Notes under the pieces: model-generated
What the model was told of the DNA's origin: nothing
Databases searched by the model: none
Seen by the model: only the letters and a program-made list of their open reading frames with translations
Made by a program: the position numbers and the translations under genes
Source: JAICMB01 sp963838885
GTDB lineage: Bacteria; Acidobacteriota; Terriglobia; Bryobacterales; Bryobacteraceae
Reading direction: 5' to 3'
Length of the DNA stretch: 64,000 nt
NCBI GenBank assembly: GCA_963838885.1
Contig: CAWITB010000044.1
Coordinates: forward strand, 1 to 64,000
Shown: positions 9,423 through 17,778 of the stretch, in pieces
Position numbering within the stretch: the first letter of the stretch is position 1
How the letters are laid out: every line of letters starts with the position of its first letter

Positions 9423-10237
9423 AGCGGAACGATCGGCGAATCCGCCTTGCCGTAAGTTCAGCCTGCACAAACGCGCCAAGTCCAAAGTGTTTCGAGTGAC
9501 CCGAAGCAGGCATCGGAAGGGCGACCTCGGTCTCGAACGCGAATTCCATGAAGAAGCGACGGTGGACGCTTCGGTTCAATCTCATCAGTTCCCGCATCTC
9601 AGCGAAGCGCGACATTTTAAGCTCGGCGGCGGCAAAGCTGGCGACGATCGTTGGTATAGACGAATGCGCCTATAGGAGATCCATTGTTCGACCTTGATTT
9701 GAAGGCGATTGAAGGGATAGCGGAAAATGGCTAAGAACTTTCCGGAGCTCCCGGCGAGGATGTCCGCCGAAGCAAAGGCGGCGAGCGAATTCGCGCGACT
9801 CTTCCCTAATGGGCGTGCTGCAAGATCAAGCAGTTTTCCGAATAGCCGGCACTCTATATTCGCGCCGCCCAAAACGGAGAAAACTGTATCGAAGATGCGG
9901 TCACATTTCTCGCATCCGGTGGCCGTGATGCGTGCGGTCGGTGAGATCCCACAAGGTTGGCTGAGAATTGGACGATCAGGAGCGCGCCGCATCGACCCCA
10001 GAGCTGGTCGTTTACCGACCACGGCGAAAACCCGCGAAACTCTTGAGCGTTCGGATTAGCCAATTCCGGCCTGTAATGGAGCGTGGAGCTTGGCCGCAAG
10101 CGATAAACAGATATTATCGGGAAATTCGCAAGAATAATTCCGCTAAAACTGGCGCTTTTAGATAATTTTTTCTGAGAAAAAGATCTCTTCCGCGCGACTG
10201 ACATGTTGTGCGGCGGGAAACGCCGTGTGGCAATTTT
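9423..10237. other. Gene-poor stretch without a recognisable gene
   Basis: About 815 bases with only short, mutually overlapping frames on both strands (for example 9727-10059 plus and 9585-10022 minus). None has a family-like motif, a convincing ribosome-binding site or a domain I recognise. Composition is lower in GC than the flanks in places. It may be the remains of a lost gene, but I cannot name it. Confidence 0.5.
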
Positions 10238-10738
10238 ATGTCTATTCAATTGTTCCGCGGGGCTCTCGCCGGGTTCGTTCATCCCCTGCAGCCCGCTCCC
10301 AGGACGGCCGTTTTGGCGCCGGGGTTTCGCAACTCGCGCTCGGTTCGCGTTTTTCCGCAGGGTTGGAATGCCGCCGCCGTCCGCTACCGCCCCGCCGCGG
10401 TCGCGGGCTCTTTCGCTCAGCTTCGAGATCTGGCGGAAGGAAACGTTGCCATAACTCATGCCGCGATTTGCCTATCGTGGGATGTGGACGATCTCCTGAC
10501 CCCGGCGCAGCGGGAATCCCTGTGGTCCTCGTTTGGAGTTCCGGTGTTCCAGCAGCTTCTCGGGCCCGCCAACAATCTCCTGGCCTGGGAGTGCGAGGCG
10601 CATGCCGGCCTGCACGCCGCCCCGGAGTATAGCGGGCCGCCGATTCAGCTTTCTCCGTGCGCCTGCGGCAACGGCTCCGTTCTGCTGGATCTCGGCACAA
10701 GGGCGAAGACCCAAATGGCCATGTGCGGAGGCCTGTAG
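10238..10738 (+). CDS. Conserved hypothetical protein, cysteine-rich C-terminus
   Basis: A 166-residue soluble protein if the ATG at 10238 is used; an in-frame ATG 30 bases upstream is the alternative. The middle holds a compact, protein-like segment (AICLSWDVDDLLTPAQRE, then FGVPVFQQLLGP and LLAWECEAHAGLH). The tail has a CACG cluster and a last cysteine in AMCGGL, suggesting metal or redox chemistry. The ECEAH segment recalls short proteins I associate loosely with phenylacetate-CoA-ligase-like families, but I cannot assign a function. It stands alone, upstream of a convergent sulfatase gene. Confidence 0.6.
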   Translation: MSIQLFRGALAGFVHPLQPAPRTAVLAPGFRNSRSVRVFPQGWNAAAVRYRPAAVAGSFAQLRDLAEGNVAITHAAICLSWDVDDLLTPAQRESLWSSFGVPVFQQLLGPANNLLAWECEAHAGLHAAPEYSGPPIQLSPCACGNGSVLLDLGTRAKTQMAMCGGL

Positions 10739-10852
10739 AAGGGCGCACATGAGGCGGATCGCGACTTCGAGGCAGCCCTGAAAGCATCGTCAGCCCACCG
10801 CGACGAGTGGCCCTCATTACAGGCTTGGTGATTTGCCGCCGGGCAACTCGCG

Positions 10853-12316
10853 CTATGAATACGGGAACAGACAGGGTTCGATGGTCGCGTGCTCGCCGCC
10901 CGCTTCCGTTATGCGCTCCGTGAGCCGTCCACGCAGTTGCTCGCAAATGTCGCGATAGGGCACGCGTCCGGCGAGGTTGGTGTGTTGATAGGGATCGGCG
11001 TAGAGGTCGTACACGATGTACTCGTCATACCGATCGGCTCGCGAGACGGGTTTCCAGCCGGGCGCCTTCGGAGCCGCGGCCGCGTACGTATATTGCGGCG
11101 TGCGAAGACCGCGGCCGGTCACATATTCGCTCATCTCGAAGTAGACTTCATTGCGCCATCCGCTGGTTTGCCGCTCGAGCAGCGGCAAGAAGCTATGACC
11201 TTGCATCGAGGCCGGGACCGGCAGGCCCGCGGCAGCCAGCAGCGACGGCGCGATGTCCACGTCGCTGACCAATTCCGGAATTTGGAGGCGGCGGTTGAAT
11301 CCCGGCCCCATAACGATGAGCGGCACATGGATGGAGCTCTCGTGCGGGCTGCGCTTGTACTCTGAATTGCGCGTTTTGAAATGGCAGGCGTGATCGCTCA
11401 TGAAGGCGACAATCGTATTGCGGTCATGTCCGGTATCGGCGAGTATTTTTCGAACGGTCCCGACGGTCTCGTCCATTTTCGCGACGCAACCATAATAATC
11501 GGCTAATTGACTGGGCCAGGAGCCGGGCAGCGGCCTCAAATCTTGAGGAACCCACGCATTCTTATAACGTCCCGCGTATTCTTTTGGCGGGACGAAGGCA
11601 TCGATATCGTTTTGATGATGGACTTCGAGATACGACAGGGTGAGAAAAAACGGCGATTTCGCCGACTGCAGGAATTTTCGCGCGAGGTCGGTGAGGAAAT
11701 CGGTGCGGTAGATGCCGCTGAAATGCAGCGGTTTGCCGTTGTTGTCGTACATGTCCCCCTCGTAAGGGTGGGACGTCAACTCCAGCTCGTTCGATGCTTG
11801 CCACAGGTCCAGGAACCCGCCGCGAAACTCCGGCGCTACCGGTCCGTGCCGCTCCGTATCCGCGCGGCCGGCGTTTCCTCCGAGGTGCCATTTGCCGATG
11901 TAGTTCGCGGTATAACCGCTTTGCCGCAGCGTACCGGCGAGAGTTGTGGAATTGGGCTCCAGCGCGATGCCGTTGCGCCAGACGCCATGGCGGCTGGGAT
12001 ACTGGCCGGTAAAAATGCTGGCCCGCGCCGGCGCGCAGACCGGCTGATTGGAGAAAGCGGCCTTAAACATGGTTCCACCGGCCGCCATCTCGTCGAGGTT
12101 CGGCGTGAGATGCATGGGGTTGATGCCGGCGGCCCCAATGCAGTCCCAGCGGAACTGATCGGAGATGATGAGCACAATATTGGGGCGCTCGCGGTTCGTC
12201 GCGCCCGGCTGCCCCTCATTCGTCTGGGCGGCCGCGGCGCTCATGGCGAGCGGCGTCGCCTTCAACAAATCCCGCCGTGTCGCTCCGGCCGTCTGCTCGG
12301 ACGTGTGATTGTTCAT
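10853..12316 (-). CDS. Sulfatase (formylglycine-dependent), Tat-exported
   Basis: A 487-residue arylsulfatase-family protein. The N-terminus has a twin-arginine leader (RRDLLKATPLAMSAAAA, residues 14-30). The active-site motif is CAPAR beginning at Cys94, the cysteine to be converted to formylglycine. Metal ligands are visible in ISDQFRWD, and GKWHLGG is the second sulfatase signature. It hydrolyses sulfate esters, probably of polysaccharides, in the periplasm. It is transcribed away from the aminotransferase gene at 12366, and the 49-bp gap must hold both promoters. No sulfatase-maturase gene is in the window. Confidence 0.93.
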   Translation of the reverse strand: MNNHTSEQTAGATRRDLLKATPLAMSAAAAQTNEGQPGATNRERPNIVLIISDQFRWDCIGAAGINPMHLTPNLDEMAAGGTMFKAAFSNQPVCAPARASIFTGQYPSRHGVWRNGIALEPNSTTLAGTLRQSGYTANYIGKWHLGGNAGRADTERHGPVAPEFRGGFLDLWQASNELELTSHPYEGDMYDNNGKPLHFSGIYRTDFLTDLARKFLQSAKSPFFLTLSYLEVHHQNDIDAFVPPKEYAGRYKNAWVPQDLRPLPGSWPSQLADYYGCVAKMDETVGTVRKILADTGHDRNTIVAFMSDHACHFKTRNSEYKRSPHESSIHVPLIVMGPGFNRRLQIPELVSDVDIAPSLLAAAGLPVPASMQGHSFLPLLERQTSGWRNEVYFEMSEYVTGRGLRTPQYTYAAAAPKAPGWKPVSRADRYDEYIVYDLYADPYQHTNLAGRVPYRDICEQLRGRLTERITEAGGEHATIEPCLFPYS

Positions 12317-12365
12317 TTGGATTGCGGTGGAAACTTCCTACAATGATAAGAACACCTCAAAAAAG

Positions 12366-13568
12366 ATGACGCAAGCCCAGCCTCTACTGAAAGCGGCCAT
12401 CGCGCCGTCCGCGGCCCGCGTACCGTACTCGCGCATCCGCGAGCTGGCGGAAATGGCGATGTCGATGGACAACGTTTTGAAGTTGTACTTCGGTGAATCG
12501 AACGTCCCGACCCCGGAGTACATCAAGCGCGCGGCGCAAAAGGCGATGGCGGACGGGTTCACGTTTTATACCGAGAATGCCGGCCTGCCTTCGCTTCGCA
12601 AGGCTCTGGCGCGTTACTACGAGGAGCGGCACGCGGTCGCGCTAGACCCCGCGGGCGAGATCGTGGTGACGGCATCGGGCGTTCAGGCGCTGAATGTCGC
12701 CATCCGTTGCCTGCTCGATCCCGGCGACGAAGCCATCGTGCTGACTCCCGCGTGGCCCAACGGCTCGGCGAACGTGATGCTATCGAACGCCACGCCGGTG
12801 GAGATCCCGCATCCGCTCATCGGCGAGCGTTACGCGATCGACTTCAAGGCGATCGAGGCCGCCGTCACGCCGCGCACGCGCTTGTTGCTGTACACCTCGC
12901 CATCGAATCCGCTCGGCTGGGTCGCCACCGTCGAGGAACAGCGCAAGCTGCTCGATTTTGCGCGCCGGCATGACATTTGGCTGCTGGCCGACGAGGTTTA
13001 TGAGCGATTGAATTATACGGGAGCGAAGCTGACCGATCCCGTGCCTTCGATTCTGCGTCAGGCAACGCGCGACGATGCGGTCGCGGTAGTGCAGTCGTTT
13101 TCGAAGACATATTGCATGACCGGCTGGCGGCTGGGCTGGCTAGTGGCGCGGCGCGATCTGGCATTGCGGGCCGGCCAATTGAACGAGTTCATCGTCTCGC
13201 ACGCCCCCAGCTTCACGCAACGAGCGGCCGAGACGGCGCTAGTGTGGGGCGAGACCGTGCTTGCCGGGATGCTGGGGCGCCTGCGCGAAAATCGCGATTT
13301 CTGTTTGGCGGCGCTGCGGAAAATGCCTCGCGTCACGCTGCCGAGTCCGGACGGCGCGTTCTATCTTTTTCCGCGCATCGAGGGCGTAACGGACTCGTTC
13401 GCATTCTGCAAACGTCTGCTGCTGGAGGCCAATGTCGGCCTGGCGCCAGGCGTGGCATTCGGGGCCGGCGGCGAGGGATCGATTCGAATCTGCTATGCCG
13501 CCGACCGCGAGATCCTGGAAGAGGCGATGGCGCGGTTGAAGCTGTTTTTGGAATCCGCGCGATCTTAG
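12366..13568 (+). CDS. Class I/II PLP-dependent aminotransferase
   Basis: A 400-residue fold-type I aminotransferase similar to aspartate/aromatic aminotransferases. The pyridoxal-binding lysine is in QSFSKTYCMTGWRLGW, the aspartate contacting the pyridine nitrogen is in LLADEVYERLNY, the phosphate-loop segment is TASGVQALNVA, and the carboxylate-binding Arg is in GSIRICYA near the end. The ATG at 12366 begins MTQAQPLLKAAI; an in-frame ATG at 12309 lies inside the divergent sulfatase gene and is unlikely. The substrate amino acid cannot be fixed. Confidence 0.92.
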   Translation: MTQAQPLLKAAIAPSAARVPYSRIRELAEMAMSMDNVLKLYFGESNVPTPEYIKRAAQKAMADGFTFYTENAGLPSLRKALARYYEERHAVALDPAGEIVVTASGVQALNVAIRCLLDPGDEAIVLTPAWPNGSANVMLSNATPVEIPHPLIGERYAIDFKAIEAAVTPRTRLLLYTSPSNPLGWVATVEEQRKLLDFARRHDIWLLADEVYERLNYTGAKLTDPVPSILRQATRDDAVAVVQSFSKTYCMTGWRLGWLVARRDLALRAGQLNEFIVSHAPSFTQRAAETALVWGETVLAGMLGRLRENRDFCLAALRKMPRVTLPSPDGAFYLFPRIEGVTDSFAFCKRLLLEANVGLAPGVAFGAGGEGSIRICYAADREILEEAMARLKLFLESARS

Positions 13569-13621
13569 GTGCCGTGGCTCGCTCGACCCCGTGCGGGCTG
13601 ACTCATTAAGCGCGACCTGCC

Positions 13622-13852
13622 TCAGGAAAGGCGGCGTCGGCCCTCCGTTAACGCAGACTCGTACAATGCAAGCAGCTGTGTGGCCGGATACATGCCGATT
13701 CCCGCGTACCGGTCACGGATGAAGCTGCGCGTTTCAGCGGTCAGCGGAACCAGACCTGCGGAGGTCCCCGCACCAAGAACATAGAACGTCTTCGGGAGTG
13801 CCATTAAGCTTAGGAGAAATCGAATTGTGTCTATTTGCTTCGATATGGACAA
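13622..13852 (-). pseudogene. Truncated SIR2-like NAD-binding fragment
   Basis: A 76-codon frame directly behind the T6SS adaptor genes, on the same strand and 51 bases away. It contains KTFYVLGAGTSAGLVPL, the nucleotide-binding opening seen in SIR2-like proteins, then TRSFIRDRYAGIGMYPATQL, and stops. SIR2-like proteins normally run for 250 or more residues, so most of the domain is missing; the convergent aminotransferase gene ends 54 bases further on. It may be the stump of a cargo or immunity gene at the end of the T6SS operon, or an unrelated defence-gene scrap. Function of the fragment is doubtful. Confidence 0.5.
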
Positions 13853-13903
13853 AGTAGCGTAGCCACTCCTTTGTCTTTCGATTACGAAGAAATCGGACCC
13901 TGT

Positions 13904-15097
13904 CTACGCCGATGCGGGCGTGCGGCCGAGCGGGACGGTCTTGCGCAGAGTTCCCGCAGGTCCGGGCATGAACAGGAGCAGTTCGCCGGGATCGTGGCCC
14001 TCCGCCAAAATGCAGGCCAAGGGGCCGAAAAACGTTTTCGCTTCCTCGGCGTTCAGCATGGGGACGAAGGCGCGAAGCAGCGCCGGATTGGACAAGCGGA
14101 AGCGGAACTCGGCTCCGTCGGACGTCATCAAGGTTTGAAAGCGGCGCAGGTGATTGCGCAGGATCACGGGCGGCTGACGCGAGGCGATGTAGACGCCCCA
14201 ACTATTTCCCCATCCCGCGGAGGCGAGTTGGGCCGCCAGGGGTGAATCGGCGTTTACGGCCGTCAGGCAGATGTTTTCCGAAATAGTCTCGACTGTGCCG
14301 CCGGCGGCGCGGATGGAATCTAGAACGGCGGCCGCGAGCGAGCCGTCGAGAACGGCGTAGATGGGATCGGCCAGACCGCGCAGGATGTCGAGCAAGGTGG
14401 ATTCGCCGGGCTCGGGAGGGGGCGCGGCCGGCTCTGGCGCGGGCGCGGGCGGCATCACAAAGGGAGGCGGTGGAGCGCCCCGGGGCAGGGGCGTATCATT
14501 GGAACCCGCAAAGGACCGCTCAAAGGATCGCGGCGGGGGCGGCGGAGGGCTGACTGCCGGCGGCCGAACGAACCCCGGAGCCGGACCGGTCGGGGGCGGA
14601 GAATCAAAGGGCGACGGAGCGCTGGCCCCCCGCGACATGGACGGCAGCGGCGGCGCGCCGGACGGAAGCAGCGAAGGCTCGGCGGCGGCATCAAATTGCT
14701 GGGGCGGTGCGGGCGGCGGGGGCTCGCGCGCCGGCGCCGGCCGGAAATGGCGCGTCTGGTCGAGCGGTATCGCGGGGCCATGCGCGGGCTCGCCGTCAAA
14801 AGCGTCGAGGCGCAGCGCGAAACTCGATTGGCCCGCGGTAATGGTGTCGCCCTCCCGTACCGGGCCTTCGCTCACGCGCGTTCCATTCAAAAACGTGCCG
14901 TTGCTGCTGGTCAGATCGCGGACCACGCACTTGTCGCCGGACCATTCCACCGCGAAATGAGCGCTCGAAAGAAAAGTATCTTCGGCGACCACGTAATCCG
15001 ATTTCGCCGTGCGTCCGATGCGGACGGGAACGCCCGGAGTGAGGACGATTTTGCGCCCTGCATGGGGGCCCGCGGTGACTTCAAGAGCTGCCTGCAT
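13904..15097 (-). CDS. FHA domain fused to a DUF4123 (T6SS adaptor) domain
   Basis: A 397-residue protein with three parts. Residues about 24-98 form an FHA phosphothreonine-binding domain (VRIGRTAKSD, TSSNGTFLNGTRV). Residues about 100-240 are a proline/serine/glycine-rich linker. Residues about 245-380 are a DUF4123 domain (DPIYAVLDGSL, ASAGWGNSWGVYIAS, LRRFQTLM). DUF4123 proteins load effectors onto VgrG; FHA proteins in T6SS act in threonine-phosphorylation control. The fusion suggests a phospho-regulated loader. No PpkA kinase or PppA phosphatase gene is present here. The ATG at 15097 is 22 bases after the upstream DUF4123 gene and begins directly before the FHA fold. Confidence 0.85.
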   Translation of the reverse strand: MQAALEVTAGPHAGRKIVLTPGVPVRIGRTAKSDYVVAEDTFLSSAHFAVEWSGDKCVVRDLTSSNGTFLNGTRVSEGPVREGDTITAGQSSFALRLDAFDGEPAHGPAIPLDQTRHFRPAPAREPPPPAPPQQFDAAAEPSLLPSGAPPLPSMSRGASAPSPFDSPPPTGPAPGFVRPPAVSPPPPPPRSFERSFAGSNDTPLPRGAPPPPFVMPPAPAPEPAAPPPEPGESTLLDILRGLADPIYAVLDGSLAAAVLDSIRAAGGTVETISENICLTAVNADSPLAAQLASAGWGNSWGVYIASRQPPVILRNHLRRFQTLMTSDGAEFRFRLSNPALLRAFVPMLNAEEAKTFFGPLACILAEGHDPGELLLFMPGPAGTLRKTVPLGRTPASA

Positions 15098-15119
15098 TGC
15101 GCTCGCTACCAGTCTCGAT

Positions 15120-15686
15120 TCATAGTTGTTCCAACTGTTTCGCCAGCTCGCCATTCTTCAGGCGGAAGCGCAGCATGGCGGCCGCGCTTTCATCCTCCAT
15201 CATGAATGACTCGACGGGGCCGAATATCGTTCGCAGTTCTTCGTTATTGCAAGCGGGCAGGTAAACGCGAAGAACGCGGGGGTCGTAATAACGGAACAGC
15301 AGCGGTTTGCCTTTTTCATCGTGCACCGTCAGGAAGGCGCGGAAGTGGCGGCGGAGGGTTGCGAGATCGGCCTCGCTTTCCGCTAAGATGCCCCAATGAT
15401 TGCCCCAGCCGCGCCCCAGGATCCATTCAGTAAACAGCGCGTCGTTCTCCAGCTTTACCAAATACGGCGCCACCTCCGCCATGTCGGGCTGCAGCTCGCC
15501 GCGATAGAGGCAGACGTGCTCCGGCGACTGGTCCGCGAGTTGCTTTAGCAGGCCGGGGATCGATGCCCCGTCCAAAATCGCATAGACGGCGCCGCCCTCT
15601 TCGCGGTATATCTTTTCGCGCAGCGCGTCAACCCGGTCCCCAATTTTTCCTCCGGCCTCACGGGCCGGTAAATTTCCTACTGTCAT
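15120..15686 (-). CDS. DUF4123 domain protein, VgrG-associated effector chaperone
   Basis: A 188-residue DUF4123 protein (VYAILDGASIPGLLKQL, ILGRGWGNHWGILAES, LRRHFRAFLTVHDE, LFRYYDPRVLRVYLP). Family members (Tap-1/TEC) bind VgrG and hand over effector proteins. Its start overlaps the vgrG stop by four bases, so translation is coupled, as expected for a chaperone of that VgrG. Its C-terminal half is paralogous to the DUF4123 part of the following FHA fusion, so there are two adaptors in tandem but no intact effector gene after them. Confidence 0.9.
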   Translation of the reverse strand: MTVGNLPAREAGGKIGDRVDALREKIYREEGGAVYAILDGASIPGLLKQLADQSPEHVCLYRGELQPDMAEVAPYLVKLENDALFTEWILGRGWGNHWGILAESEADLATLRRHFRAFLTVHDEKGKPLLFRYYDPRVLRVYLPACNNEELRTIFGPVESFMMEDESAAAMLRFRLKNGELAKQLEQL

Positions 15687-17752
15687 GATTCGCAGAAGGG
15701 CGCCCCGGATTGCGCCGCCGCCTTCAACACCAGCGCCGCCGGGCTGTAAGAGCTTGGCGGCGCCACCGTTTTCTTCGTCTGCATCTTCATGGGCGGCCCG
15801 GAGGCCTGTCCGGGATCGGCCTTATCGGCTTCGTCCGGATCCTTTGGCGTGTCGGGCGAACAGCCTGAACCCGATCCGGCCGAGCCTCCGCTGTTGATGA
15901 ATACCATCGTGCCCGTGATGAAAACGCCCGCCGGATTGAGGTTGATGAAATTCCCGCCTACTTTGAGCGTCAGGTTCGTGCCCGACTCGATCACCAGATT
16001 CACGCCTGATTTGAGGTAAATCTCCGTCCCAGCATCCAGCGCGTAATTCTGGCTGACCTTCTCCTGCATATTCTTGACAGTCAGGGATTCCGTGCCGCCG
16101 ATTTTTTGATTGTGGTCGCCGGTCACGTTGAGGTGTTTGTCGTTCTTGATCTGTTCCCGTTGATCGTTGACGACGATCAGGCTAGTGTCTTCGCCGATCC
16201 ATTCCCGCAGATCGTTCTTCAGGCGAATGTCCTGGTCCTTTTCGCCGTGAATGAAGATCTGCTCGCTGCCCTTCTTGTCTTCGAAACGGAGCTCGTTGAA
16301 GCCGCCGCCGCCTTTTGAAGAATACGTCTTGATCGTGCTCTTCGTTTTTTCATCCGGCAACGCGTAGGGAGGCGTCTGGTCGGCGTTATAGACGCGGCCG
16401 GTGATGAGCGGCCGGTCGGGATCGCCTTCGAGGAAGTCCACCACCACTTCCTGACCGATGCGCGGGATAAACATCGCGCCCCACTGTTTGCCCGCCCAGA
16501 GCTGCGAAACGCGCACATAGCAGGAGCTGTTCTCGTCGCTCTTGCCCTCGCGATCCCAGAAAAACTGCACCTTCACGCGGCCGTGCTCGTCGACATAGAT
16601 CTCTTCGCCGCTCGGACCCACCACGACAGCGGTCTGCGGACCCTGCACAAAGGGCCGCGGCGAGACGCGCGCGGGCCGGTAAGGTACCGTGTACGGAATC
16701 ACGGAGAAACTGTTTGAGTAGGTCTCTTCCACCTCCTCCTGTCCGGTGTAATAAGAAGAGCCGCAATTCGCCTCGTGCTGGACTTCGGTCAGCAAATAAC
16801 TCTCGTTGAGGTCGCGGCGATAATGTTCCTGAAGATCGAAGCGGTAGCCTGGGGTGAACGCCGCGCAGGCGCTCACGCCGCGGCCGATCATGTACGACGC
16901 CTCCTGCTCCTGCATGCGCACCTTGGCGATCTGCTCGCCGCCCGACTTATTGAGGTAAATGCCGGGATAATCGTACATCTCGAAGGTGCCGTTATTGGCG
17001 ACATTGTGGACCGTCGGCTCGCTCACGTCCAGATCGGTCAAGGGCGTGAGAAAGTTATAGTCGTTCATCGAGCTGGCGCCGGTCTTCAATTCCTGCCCGA
17101 TCTGAAATTCCGTAACTCTCTCTTCCTCGAGCACCCGCGCGGTGCTGTCGAAAATCGCCTTGGGCTGGTTGGGGCAGGGCTGGTGCGCGCTCGTAGCGTC
17201 GGCGAATACCAGCGTGTGCTTGCTCTCCTCGTGCTCGAAATAGTAGAAAATTCCGTACTGTTCCATGAGGCGCGAGACGAAATTGAAATCGGTCTCGCGA
17301 TATTGAACGCAATATTCGCGCGGGTCGTAACTGCCCTGGGTCTTGTCCTTGAAGTCTTGAAACCCGAGGTCCGAAAATATCTTGGTGACGATGTCCTTGA
17401 CGGACTTGTTCTGGAAAATGCGGCAATTCGCGTTGCGCGTCAGGAACCACAACCAGGGTACGATCTCGGCCTCATAATGCGTGAAGCGGTTGTCGCGGCC
17501 GGTCTGGATGAAGCGGCTGACGAAGCCGTTGATAAAGCGGTTCTCGCCGCTAGCCAAGTGAATGGTAATGGTGACGCGCTCGCCCACAATGTCGTTAAAA
17601 GAGATGGAGGAATTCTCGGACAGAAGGTCCGCATGAAAGGCAAATAGACGCGAGATGCCTTCGACGCCCGTGAGTCTCTGCAGCAGCAGGACGTTGTCGC
17701 CGAGCGGCGTCTGAATGGCGATAATTCGATTTTCCTGCGTATATGCGGGCAT
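15683..17752 (-). CDS. vgrG: T6SS spike protein VgrG (TssI)
   Basis: A 689-residue VgrG. Residues 1-350 match the gp27-like hub (FTHYEAEIVPWLWFLTRN, QYRETDFNFVSRLMEQYGIF). An OB fold follows (RVKVQFFWDREGKSDENS, MFIPRIGQEVVVDFLEGDPD). The beta-helical gp5-like needle has repeats such as DHNQKIGGTESLTV and YLKSGVNLVIESG. The last 70 residues are an acidic/proline-rich extension ending in KAAAQSGAPFCES, beyond the needle, which could dock a cargo or adaptor. It lies 26 bases after tssH and overlaps the DUF4123 gene. Confidence 0.95.
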   Translation of the reverse strand: MPAYTQENRIIAIQTPLGDNVLLLQRLTGVEGISRLFAFHADLLSENSSISFNDIVGERVTITIHLASGENRFINGFVSRFIQTGRDNRFTHYEAEIVPWLWFLTRNANCRIFQNKSVKDIVTKIFSDLGFQDFKDKTQGSYDPREYCVQYRETDFNFVSRLMEQYGIFYYFEHEESKHTLVFADATSAHQPCPNQPKAIFDSTARVLEEERVTEFQIGQELKTGASSMNDYNFLTPLTDLDVSEPTVHNVANNGTFEMYDYPGIYLNKSGGEQIAKVRMQEQEASYMIGRGVSACAAFTPGYRFDLQEHYRRDLNESYLLTEVQHEANCGSSYYTGQEEVEETYSNSFSVIPYTVPYRPARVSPRPFVQGPQTAVVVGPSGEEIYVDEHGRVKVQFFWDREGKSDENSSCYVRVSQLWAGKQWGAMFIPRIGQEVVVDFLEGDPDRPLITGRVYNADQTPPYALPDEKTKSTIKTYSSKGGGGFNELRFEDKKGSEQIFIHGEKDQDIRLKNDLREWIGEDTSLIVVNDQREQIKNDKHLNVTGDHNQKIGGTESLTVKNMQEKVSQNYALDAGTEIYLKSGVNLVIESGTNLTLKVGGNFINLNPAGVFITGTMVFINSGGSAGSGSGCSPDTPKDPDEADKADPGQASGPPMKMQTKKTVAPPSSYSPAALVLKAAAQSGAPFCES

Positions 17753-17778
17753 GGCGCGATCAGAGCCGGGTCACGATT

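Noticed and set aside
9585..10022. 145-codon minus-strand frame in the gene-poor stretch
   Set aside because: No recognisable motif or ribosome-binding site, and equally long frames exist on the other strand.
16775..17647. 290-codon frame opposite vgrG
   Set aside because: Val/Leu-rich mirror frame of vgrG; no start signal or domain.
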